Shown here piece by piece: positions 26,914 to 33,289 of a DNA stretch of 33,289 nt. Position 1 is the first letter of the stretch, and the number at the start of each line of letters is the position of its first letter. The stretch covers positions 1 through 33,289 of the forward strand of contig JAAEPW010000301.1 in assembly GCA_024232355.1 (NCBI GenBank), in the 5' to 3' direction. Both the position numbers and the translations under genes were made by a program. The stretch is from Chloroflexota bacterium (GTDB lineage: Bacteria; Chloroflexota; Anaerolineae; B4-G1). The notes below the pieces were generated by a model, which saw only the letters and a program-made list of their open reading frames with translations, was not told where the DNA came from and searched no databases.

Positions 26914-28842
26914 ATGTCATTGATAAATTCACCCGCTGAATTAGAACAATTCAGAGAGGGTATCTTGTCGAAAAGAGACCCGCATAAACCTTGTATTGCA
27001 CTCTGCTCGGGATCTGCTTGCCTTGCTTCTGGCAGCGACCAAGTCGCTGCGAGTCTTGAAGAAGAGATCGAGAAACAAGGCTTGAGCGATGAGGTGGACA
27101 TCAGGAGGACCGGTTGCCATGGTTTTTGTGAGCGGGGGCCTATTACGATCGTTCACCCTGAGGAAACCAGTTATTTCCAAATCGAGCCTGAGGATGTTCC
27201 CGAAATCATCTCCCAGACGATAAAGGAGAAAAAGGTCATAGAGCGTTTGCTCTATACCGAACCCGGCACCAATGAAAAGATCGTTCACGAATCTGAAATC
27301 CCATTCTACAAAAACCAAGAGCGGCTTGTGCTCGGTGCCAATGTCAGTATTGATCCCAAGAGCATTGACGATTATCTTGCAATCGGCGGATATTCGGCGT
27401 TAGCCAAAGCTCTTTCTGGGATGACGGCTGAGCAGGTATTGGAAGAGGTCAAAAAAGCCAACCTGAGAGGAAGGGGCGGCGGCGGATTTCCCGCTGGGAG
27501 AAAGTGGGAAGGGTCCCGCAATGCCCCTGACGAGATAAAATATGTACTCGTCAATGCAGACGAGGGCGATCCGGGCGCATATATGAACCGGAGCACGTTG
27601 GAGGGGAATCCCCACTCGGTCCTCGAAGGGTTGATCATTGGGGCTTTTGCCATTGGCGCTCAGGAGGGGTATATCTATGTTCGTCAAGAATATCCTTTGG
27701 CCGTGGAAAATGTATACATTGCGATTCAGCAGGCTGAGGAATATGGTTTTCTTGGAGAAAATATCCTTGGCTCGGGCTTTGATTTCAAGGTCATAGTGCA
27801 TCAAGGAGCTGGCGCTTTTGTCTCGGGCGAATCAACTGCCCTGATGACGGCGGTGGAAGGCAGGGTGGGGGAGCCCAGACCCAAGTATATCCGCTCCAAC
27901 GTCAAGGGTCTTTGGAATAGACCCAGCGTGTTGAACAATGTCGAGACGTGGGCGAATGTGCCCCTTATCATCAATAACGGCGCTGACTGGTTCACTCAAT
28001 TTGGAACAGAAGGAAGCAAGGGTACAAAGATTTTCTCCCTGGTCGGTAAGGTGACCAATACCGGCCTTGTAGAAGTACCTATGGGCACGACTCTGAGAGA
28101 CATTATCTACAAGATAGGTGGTGGAATCCTTGGAGGCAAAAAGTTCAAAGCAGTGCAAACCGGGGGGCCGTCTGGAGGATGTATCCCTGAGGAACTGTTA
28201 GATTTGCAGGTTGATTTTGACGAACTCACCAAGGCTGGTTCGATGATGGGGTCGGGTGGGATGATCGTGATGGACGAAGAAACCTGTATGGTCGATGTCG
28301 CCAGATACTTTATTGACTTTTTGACGGATGAATCGTGTGGCAAATGTGTCCCGTGCCGTGAAGGCTTGCGGCAGATGCACAAGATTCTCACAGACATCAC
28401 CCAAGGAAATGGAAGGGTGGGGGACATTGAGCTTTTGGAGGAACTATCTGAGGTTGCCATTGAAGCCTCCCTCTGTGCTTTGGGCAAGAGTGCCCCCAAC
28501 CCGATTCTGAGCACGATACGCTACTTTAGAGACGAGTACGAGGCCCACATCGAGGAGCAGAGATGTCCGGCCTTGTCCTGCAAAGAGTTGATCTCGTACT
28601 ATATTGACCCGGACAAGTGCCAGGCTTGTATGATTTGCCTCAGGAAATGTCCTGCCGAGGCGATTGACGGTGCCAAGAAAACGATCCACATCATCGACCA
28701 AGAGAAATGCACGAATTGTGCCACCTGCTTTGAAGTTTGTCCCCCTCGCTTTGGCGCGGTAATCAAGATTTCGGGCGAGCCTGTTCCGCCTCCTATCCCT
28801 GACGATGCAAGAACAGTTGTCAGAAAGAGCAAGAAAAAATGA
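26914..28842 (+). CDS. bamH: Benzoyl-CoA reductase complex subunit BamH (NuoF-like, with extra ferredoxin domains)
   Basis: The 642-residue protein has an N-terminal thioredoxin-like [2Fe-2S] domain (CSGSACLASGS and GCHGFCERGP). The NuoF core follows, with FMN and NADH sites (GRGGGGFPAGRKWE, DEGDPGAYMNRSTLEGN, GAGAFVSGEST). The NuoF [4Fe-4S] motif is SCGKCVPCREG. Two C-terminal ferredoxin motifs (CQACMICLRKCP and CTNCATCFEVCP) complete it. This is the layout of NADP-reducing hydrogenase and formate dehydrogenase beta subunits. It is the likely NAD(H) site of the complex. It starts 94 bases after bamG and overlaps bamI by 4 bases (ATGA). Confidence 0.92.
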   Translation: MSLINSPAELEQFREGILSKRDPHKPCIALCSGSACLASGSDQVAASLEEEIEKQGLSDEVDIRRTGCHGFCERGPITIVHPEETSYFQIEPEDVPEIISQTIKEKKVIERLLYTEPGTNEKIVHESEIPFYKNQERLVLGANVSIDPKSIDDYLAIGGYSALAKALSGMTAEQVLEEVKKANLRGRGGGGFPAGRKWEGSRNAPDEIKYVLVNADEGDPGAYMNRSTLEGNPHSVLEGLIIGAFAIGAQEGYIYVRQEYPLAVENVYIAIQQAEEYGFLGENILGSGFDFKVIVHQGAGAFVSGESTALMTAVEGRVGEPRPKYIRSNVKGLWNRPSVLNNVETWANVPLIINNGADWFTQFGTEGSKGTKIFSLVGKVTNTGLVEVPMGTTLRDIIYKIGGGILGGKKFKAVQTGGPSGGCIPEELLDLQVDFDELTKAGSMMGSGGMIVMDEETCMVDVARYFIDFLTDESCGKCVPCREGLRQMHKILTDITQGNGRVGDIELLEELSEVAIEASLCALGKSAPNPILSTIRYFRDEYEAHIEEQRCPALSCKELISYYIDPDKCQACMICLRKCPAEAIDGAKKTIHIIDQEKCTNCATCFEVCPPRFGAVIKISGEPVPPPIPDDARTVVRKSKKK

Positions 28843-29423
28843 ACGAAATCCTTTTACAGATTGATGGAAAAGAGATCCAAGCAAGGGAAGGAATGACGGT
28901 CTTGGAGGCAGCACAAAGTGCAGGGATATCTATTCCCACACTGTGTCACCACGAGACATTGGAACCCTATGGGGGGTGCCGTCTTTGTATAGTAGAAGCA
29001 GAAATTCGCGGCTGGACGAGGCTCGTTGTTTCTTGCGTCTACCTGGTAGAGCAGGATCTGGTCGTAAGAACCAGGTCCGAAAAGATAGACAAAATCCGCA
29101 AAGTGATCTTGGAACTGTTGATGGCCCATGCGCCGGACTCCTGGCAATTGCAAAAGTTGGCTCAAGAGTATGGCGCAGACAGAGATCGTTTTGAACAACA
29201 GGCCTCATTTTGCATTCATTGCGGCCTGTGTGTGAGATATTGTGCCGAGGTCAAAAAGAAGAACGCCGTTGGATTTGTTGACCGGGGGATAAGAAAAGAG
29301 ATCAGTTTCATTCCAGAGATAGCATCTAAAGAGTGCTGGGACTGCAAAGAATGTTTTCCGCTTTGCCCAACGTCGGCCCTGCAAGCAGCTTATGTCTTGA
29401 CCAAAGCTCTGGTGAGGGGCTAG
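28839..29423 (+). CDS. bamI: Benzoyl-CoA reductase complex subunit BamI (NuoG N-terminal-like)
   Basis: The 194-residue protein has a plant-type [2Fe-2S] domain (IPTLCHHETLEPYGGCRLCIVE, with a further Cys in RLVVSCVY) and two ferredoxin-type motifs (CIHCGLCVRYC and CWDCKECFPLCP). It corresponds to the first part of NuoG or the HoxU type and lacks the molybdopterin domain. It should relay electrons between BamH and the rest of the complex. The ATG overlaps the bamH stop, so the two are translationally coupled. Confidence 0.9.
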   Translation: MNEILLQIDGKEIQAREGMTVLEAAQSAGISIPTLCHHETLEPYGGCRLCIVEAEIRGWTRLVVSCVYLVEQDLVVRTRSEKIDKIRKVILELLMAHAPDSWQLQKLAQEYGADRDRFEQQASFCIHCGLCVRYCAEVKKKNAVGFVDRGIRKEISFIPEIASKECWDCKECFPLCPTSALQAAYVLTKALVRG

Positions 29424-29522
29424 CAAAACTGTTTTTTGTGTGAGAAATCGATCCGATGTATACTAGGCGGGAAAGCGAATCAATCCAGCAATTCCTCCAA
29501 TAAATACGGCCACGTTTGAGAC

Positions 29523-29540
29523 GGGGATTTGACGATCCCC
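29523..29540 (+). promoter_or_regulatory. Perfect hairpin in the bamI-bamA gap
   Basis: GGGGAT and ATCCCC pair around the loop TTGACG. It lies 100 bases after the bamI stop and 71 bases before the bamA start, in a 188-base gap. It could be an operator or a weak terminator that sets different levels for the reductase block and bamA; no T-run follows. Confidence 0.4.
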
Positions 29541-29611
29541 TATGAGCAAAACCGAATTGTCCTTTTTGAGTAAATAGAGAGTCGCTTATACATTGAAAGG
29601 AGAAAAATAAA

Positions 29612-30745
29612 ATGGCCCTTGAATGGCTGCCAAGAGATCACGAATTGAAGGATCATAGCGTGGGGGGAGACGAGTTCTTTGGAACTGAAGCCCCGTGCGT
29701 GGTATATGATAAAAAGCCCATCGTTGACCCAGAGGGCAATACCGTCGATGGGTTGTACTCGGCTTGGGTGCGGTTGAACAACCCCCGGCAGTACAACTCG
29801 TACACGACCACGATGGTAAAGGGCGTCAGTGCCGGTATGAAAAAGGCATCGATGGATCGCAGCGTCGTGGCGATTGTTTTTACCGGTACGGGCGACCGGG
29901 CCTTTTGCACCGGCGGCAACACCAAAGAGTACGCCGAGTATTACAGCGGGCGTCCCACCGAGTATGCCCAATATATGGACCTGTTCAACGCGATGGTGGA
30001 CAGTATCCTCAACGCCAAAAAGCCCGTCATCTGTCGGGTGAACGGGATGCGGATCGCTGGCGGCCAGGAAATTGGTGGCGCTTGCGACCTGGCTATTACT
30101 TCTGACCTAGCCATGTTTGGTCAGGCAGGGCCCCGGCACGGTTCTGCGCCGGTGGGTGGTTCCACCGACTTTTTGCCCTGGTATCTGGGCATCGAGGATG
30201 CAATGTGGAATTGCATCTCGTGCGAGTCGTGGAGCGCCTACAAGATGCATCGCAAGGGATACGTCAGTAAGGTTGTCCCCGTGCTCAAGGTCGAGGGCGA
30301 ATTTGTGCGGAATCCCTTGGTGATCACCGACAAATACGTCGATGGTGGCGAGATCGTCTATGGTGAATCCAAGAGCGGCGAAGCGTATAAAAAGGGGCGT
30401 GTGTTGCTCAAGGAAGGAACCACCGATTTTGAGCTGCTGGACAAGGCCGTAGACGACATGTTGTGGACGTTTACCAATTTGTTCCCCAACTGTTTGCAGA
30501 TGTCCATTGACGGCATCCGTGCGAAAAAGAAATTCTTCTGGGATGCGAGCAAGGACTATTATCGTCACTGGTTGATGGCAAACATGTCGAGTGAGGCCTA
30601 TCTTGGATTTACGGCCTTTAATACCAAAAAGATCACGGGCCAGGATACGATTGACTTTATCAAATATCGCCAGTTGATTGCCGAGGGGCGCATGGTGAAC
30701 GAAGACCTTTTTGCTGAGGTTCTGGGCAAGCCCAAGGAGGAGTAA
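29612..30745 (+). CDS. bamA: 6-oxocyclohex-1-ene-1-carbonyl-CoA hydrolase (BamA/Oah)
   Basis: The 377-residue crotonase-superfamily hydrolase has the length and signatures of BamA, the widely used marker for anaerobic aromatic degradation: RLNNPRQYNSYTTTMVKG, GDRAFCTGGNTKEYAEYYSG, VNGMRIAGGQEIGGACD and FGQAGPRHGSAPVGGSTDF. It adds water and opens the ring of 6-oxocyclohex-1-ene-1-carbonyl-CoA to 3-hydroxypimeloyl-CoA. GAAAGGAG precedes the ATG. It is G+C-rich, with about 1 of 16 arginines AGA/AGG, like the hydratase and unlike bamC. The had gene starts 1 base after its stop. Confidence 0.95.
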   Translation: MALEWLPRDHELKDHSVGGDEFFGTEAPCVVYDKKPIVDPEGNTVDGLYSAWVRLNNPRQYNSYTTTMVKGVSAGMKKASMDRSVVAIVFTGTGDRAFCTGGNTKEYAEYYSGRPTEYAQYMDLFNAMVDSILNAKKPVICRVNGMRIAGGQEIGGACDLAITSDLAMFGQAGPRHGSAPVGGSTDFLPWYLGIEDAMWNCISCESWSAYKMHRKGYVSKVVPVLKVEGEFVRNPLVITDKYVDGGEIVYGESKSGEAYKKGRVLLKEGTTDFELLDKAVDDMLWTFTNLFPNCLQMSIDGIRAKKKFFWDASKDYYRHWLMANMSSEAYLGFTAFNTKKITGQDTIDFIKYRQLIAEGRMVNEDLFAEVLGKPKEE

Positions 30746-30746
30746 A

Positions 30747-31856
30747 GTGACAAACGTACCTGACACAATTCAGACCTGGCAGATGGTCCAACCGTGGACC
30801 AAGGACAGGGAAACAGGCGAAAAGACACCCGGAAAGCTAGAGCAGACAAGCATCCCTGTGCCGGAACTGCAACCGGGTGAGGTGCTGGTCGAGGTTGCCG
30901 GATGCGGCGTCTGTCACACTGACCTAGGTTACTTTTATCACGGGGTGCCCACCGTCAACAAGCCCCCTTTGACGTTGGGGCACGAGATCAGCGGGCGCGT
31001 CGTAGCCGGGGACGAAGGGTTGATCGGCAAAGAGGTCATTATCCCGGCGGTGATGCCCTGCAATGATTGCCCGATCTGCGCGGCGGGGCGGGGTAACCGT
31101 TGCCTGGCGCAAAAGATGCCGGGCAACAGCCTCGGTGTCTATGGCGGATTCTCTAGTCACATCCCTGTACCCGCTGCCGACTTGTGCGTCGTCGAGGATC
31201 GGGGGGATATGCCGCTAGAGTATCTGGCGGTGGTGGCCGATGCCGTCACCACTCCATATCAGGCAGCTACCCGTGCCGATCTGCAGGAGGGCGACCGGGT
31301 GATCGTCGTCGGGGCGGCGGGCGGGGTGGGCACGTATATGGTTCAGGTAGCCAAGGCGTTTGGGGCTGAGACGGTGGTCGGTATTGACATTCACCAGGAA
31401 AAGCTGGAGCGCTCGCTTGAATTCGGCACTGATTTTATCATCAACTCGATGGACAAGAGTACCAAAGATGTGCGGAACGAGTTCCGCGCCTTGTGCAAAG
31501 AGAACGGGCTGCCGCACAACTATGGCTGGAAGATTTTCGAGGTAACCGGGGCCAGGGGCGGCCAGGAAGTATCCCTTGCTTTGTTGTCCTTTATCGGCAA
31601 GCTGATTTGGGTTGGGTTTTCCATCAACAAGAACGAGTACTCGCTCTCCCGGCTGATGGCTTTTGACGCCGAGATCATCGGCACGTGGGGCTGCTTGCCC
31701 AAATATTATCCATCGGCACTGAAAATGGTGCTGGACGGGCGCATTCAGATCGAACCCTTTGTCGAGACTCGCCCGATGAGCATGATCCAAGAGACCTTTG
31801 AGGAGGCTCACGCTGGCAAGCTGACGAAACGAATCGTCCTAACGCCAGACTTTTAG
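30747..31856 (+). CDS. had: 6-hydroxycyclohex-1-ene-1-carbonyl-CoA dehydrogenase (Had)
   Basis: This 369-residue zinc-type alcohol dehydrogenase is close to the usual Had length. Catalytic zinc ligands lie in CGVCHTD and GHEISG, and structural zinc ligands in CNDCPICAAGRGNRC. The NAD site is GAAGGVGTYMVQVAKAFGAE. It oxidises the hydroxyl group produced by the hydratase, giving the substrate of BamA. GTG 30747 is chosen because AAGGAGG ends 7 bases before it and the first residues then match the family; a start inside bamA at 30711 would add unmatched residues. Confidence 0.93.
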   Translation: MTNVPDTIQTWQMVQPWTKDRETGEKTPGKLEQTSIPVPELQPGEVLVEVAGCGVCHTDLGYFYHGVPTVNKPPLTLGHEISGRVVAGDEGLIGKEVIIPAVMPCNDCPICAAGRGNRCLAQKMPGNSLGVYGGFSSHIPVPAADLCVVEDRGDMPLEYLAVVADAVTTPYQAATRADLQEGDRVIVVGAAGGVGTYMVQVAKAFGAETVVGIDIHQEKLERSLEFGTDFIINSMDKSTKDVRNEFRALCKENGLPHNYGWKIFEVTGARGGQEVSLALLSFIGKLIWVGFSINKNEYSLSRLMAFDAEIIGTWGCLPKYYPSALKMVLDGRIQIEPFVETRPMSMIQETFEEAHAGKLTKRIVLTPDF

Positions 31857-31876
31857 AAAAAGCGACTGGCGATGGG

Positions 31877-31946
31877 ACGCAGATTCACGCTGATAGACGC
31901 AGATCTGAAAAAATTAACAGAATCTGCGTTCATCTGCGTTTATCTG
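31877..31946. repeat. ACGCAGAT inverted repeat
   Basis: The left arm has ACGCAGATTCACGCTGATAG then ACGCAGAT; the right arm has ATCTGCGTTCATCTGCGTTT. The core ACGCAGAT (31897-31904) pairs with ATCTGCGT (31922-31929), flanked by CTG/CAG inside. It lies just after the had stop and may end that transcript, but its repetitive make-up points to a dispersed element. Confidence 0.55.
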
Positions 31947-31962
31947 TTGTGCAAATAGACCT

Positions 31963-32004
31963 GTAGCCGCGGATTCCATTCCGCGCTATGGAAAGCGCGG
32001 CTAC
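31963..32004. repeat. Dispersed double-hairpin repeat, copy 3 (short form)
   Basis: GTAGCCG and CGGCTAC bound a 42-base version of the element at 13-68. The first inner hairpin is CGCGG/CCGCG and the second CGCGCT/AGCGCG. The short form lacks the spacer between the two hairpins. Confidence 0.8.
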
Positions 32005-32086
32005 ATTTTCGTTCTTGGGTGAACCAAGGGTTGTGAAAACTGTGCCCTAAAAAAGATGTTAGCCAATCAGGAATTGTCGCTGCGAT

Positions 32087-32926
32087 ATGACACCAATTAT
32101 TGACTTTCACGTTCACGCCGGTCTGTACCACGATCTGCATCCTTGGGTGACCGAGTGGATCCAGAGCGAGCTTAAAGGCGTGGATGATCCGGAAGCGTTC
32201 TTCAAAAGCATCCTGACGCCAGAGGGTATAGTCCAGTTCCTGCGTATGAATGGGGTGGATTATGCCGTGTTGCTGGCTGAACTCAGCCCCATCACCACCG
32301 GGATGATGCCCAATGAGGGCGTGATCGAGTTGAGCCAAGGTGTGGACTGCTTGATCCCCTTTTGCAATGTCAACCCATTCCTAGTGGCTGACCTGCCCGG
32401 CGAGCTGGAGCGATACGTCACCAAGATGGGCTTTCGCGGCCTCAAGCTCTACCCGACCTACCAGCATTTCTACCCCAACGACAACCGGCTCTATCCGCTC
32501 TACGCCAAGGCCGAGGAACTGGGGATACCGGTGATGCTGCACACCGGCTCGTCCATCTTTCGCGGCGCCAGGCTCAAGTATGGTGATCCGCTCTACCTGG
32601 ACGACGTAGCAGTGGACTTTCCCAACCTGACGCTGCTGATGGTCCACAGCGGGCGGGGGTTCTGGTACGATCGAGCCTACTTTTTGGCCAAGCTGCACGC
32701 CAACGTTTATATGGAGATCTCTGGCTTGCCTCCGACCAAGCTGCTGGACTATTTTCCGGAATTGGAGCGGGTGGCGGACAAGGTGATCTTTGGCTCCGAT
32801 TGGCCGGGGATGCCGTACATCGGGCGCAACATCGAGCTGATCCGTGGGTTGCCGCTCCAGGAAGAGACGAAGGAAAAGATACTGGGGGGGAATGCAGCGC
32901 GGATTTTGGGGATAGGGGATCGGTAG
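32087..32926 (+). CDS. Metal-dependent amidohydrolase (Amidohydro_2/ACMSD type) next to the bam genes
   Basis: The 279-residue TIM-barrel protein has the metal ligands of the superfamily: His8 and His10 in DFHVHAG, His152 in VMLHTGSS, His187 in MVHSGRG and Asp238 in FGSDWPG. It ends with the GGNAARILGI helix found in Amidohydro_2 proteins. That family includes decarboxylases of aromatic acids (ACMSD, resorcylate-type) and hydrolases. Here it could convert a hydroxybenzoate or other aromatic before entry into the pathway, or act on a pathway by-product. Substrate is unknown. It is separated from had by two repeats, so it may have its own transcript. Confidence 0.82.
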   Translation: MTPIIDFHVHAGLYHDLHPWVTEWIQSELKGVDDPEAFFKSILTPEGIVQFLRMNGVDYAVLLAELSPITTGMMPNEGVIELSQGVDCLIPFCNVNPFLVADLPGELERYVTKMGFRGLKLYPTYQHFYPNDNRLYPLYAKAEELGIPVMLHTGSSIFRGARLKYGDPLYLDDVAVDFPNLTLLMVHSGRGFWYDRAYFLAKLHANVYMEISGLPPTKLLDYFPELERVADKVIFGSDWPGMPYIGRNIELIRGLPLQEETKEKILGGNAARILGIGDR

Positions 32927-33000
32927 AGGATATGTTTGTGGTCATAGATGACCATAAATATGTAGTTAGCCCGGCCAGCTTGCTTTAGGTTGTGGAGTTT

Positions 33001-33289
33001 ATGAAGATGCATAAAGATTTGCTCAAGTGTCCTGCTTGCAACTTTGAGCCACTCGAAGTTACGATAGAAAGTGATAGTGAGATAGTCTTTTTCTGTGAGG
33101 AGTGTGGATGGAGTAAGGTTGAAACGGATTACTTTTATCCTACTGGATGGTATGTGGAAATCAACCAGGCGCTAGCTCCGGTTGACATCTTGCAATCGTT
33201 ACTTACGGCTGAGGATATAACTTCGTTCCTCAAGCCAAGACTAAAAGGCGTTTCTCACTTGAGCAATTATGAAGATGCTTCTCCTGATT
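33001..33289 (+). CDS. Small zinc-ribbon hypothetical protein, cut by the window edge
   Basis: The reading frame is open from ATG 33001 to the last base (about 96 codons so far). The alternative ATG 33007 has better spacing (9 bases) to GGAG at 32994. Residues 10-13 CPAC and a later CEECGW form a two-CxxC zinc ribbon, followed by a stretch that looks globular. I do not recognise the family. Confidence 0.55.
   Translation, partial: MKMHKDLLKCPACNFEPLEVTIESDSEIVFFCEECGWSKVETDYFYPTGWYVEINQALAPVDILQSLLTAEDITSFLKPRLKGVSHLSNYEDASPD

Overview
The window is bacterial, gene-dense and about half G+C. No rRNA or tRNA was seen. Two proline/threonine-rich lipoproteins, cytoplasmic PAS/GAF/HisKA_2 kinases and dispersed palindromic repeats suggest an anaerobic Chloroflexota (Anaerolineae-like) genome. 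That assignment is inference: the window holds no phylogenetic marker. A sulfate-reducing or syntrophic deltaproteobacterial-type donor is plausible for part of the sequence.

Left part (1-14.5 kb), general functions. In order: a repeat-containing lipoprotein; a double RNase HI protein whose second domain has lost most catalytic residues; two overlapping HisKA_2-type sensor kinases, the second carrying its own receiver domain; a LysM/M23 lipoprotein; then, on the minus strand, a universal stress protein, an ArsB/NhaD-type ion transporter, an acyl-CoA dehydrogenase and a SAM methyltransferase.

Right part (14.7-32 kb), the main content: what looks like a complete ATP-independent (class II) anaerobic benzoyl-CoA pathway. 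A PaaX-family repressor gene has a near-ideal sigma-70 promoter with a palindrome across it. It is followed, all on the plus strand, by a thiolase, an SDR dehydrogenase, a dienoyl-CoA hydratase, bamB-C-D-E-F-G-H-I (class II benzoyl-CoA reductase complex), the ring hydrolase bamA/oah, the alcohol dehydrogenase had, and a metal-dependent amidohydrolase. The expected flow is benzoyl-CoA -> cyclohexa-1,5-diene-1-carbonyl-CoA (BamB-I) -> 6-hydroxycyclohex-1-ene-1-carbonyl-CoA (hydratase) -> 6-oxo compound (Had) -> 3-hydroxypimeloyl-CoA (BamA) -> 3-oxopimeloyl-CoA (SDR) -> glutaryl-CoA + acetyl-CoA (thiolase). The acyl-CoA dehydrogenase could act on glutaryl-CoA. No benzoate-CoA ligase or aromatic-acid transporter is in the window.

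The most notable sequence feature is that bamE and bamF each contain one in-frame TGA at a position where relatives have a conserved cysteine (HdrA-type and MvhD-type metal sites). Each TGA is followed at the right distance by a small hairpin with a G/U-containing apical loop, as in bacterial SECIS elements. Both are read here as selenoproteins (Sec83 and Sec19), so ordinary gene calling would split bamE and truncate bamF. By hand count of arginine codons, bamC and bamG use AGA/AGG far more than the flanking hydratase and bamA genes, suggesting the reductase block has a separate origin from its surroundings.

Three families of non-coding repeats (a GTAGCCG...CGGCTAC double hairpin, a TIR-bounded ~96-bp element, and an ACGCAGAT inverted repeat) lie in the gaps between genes.
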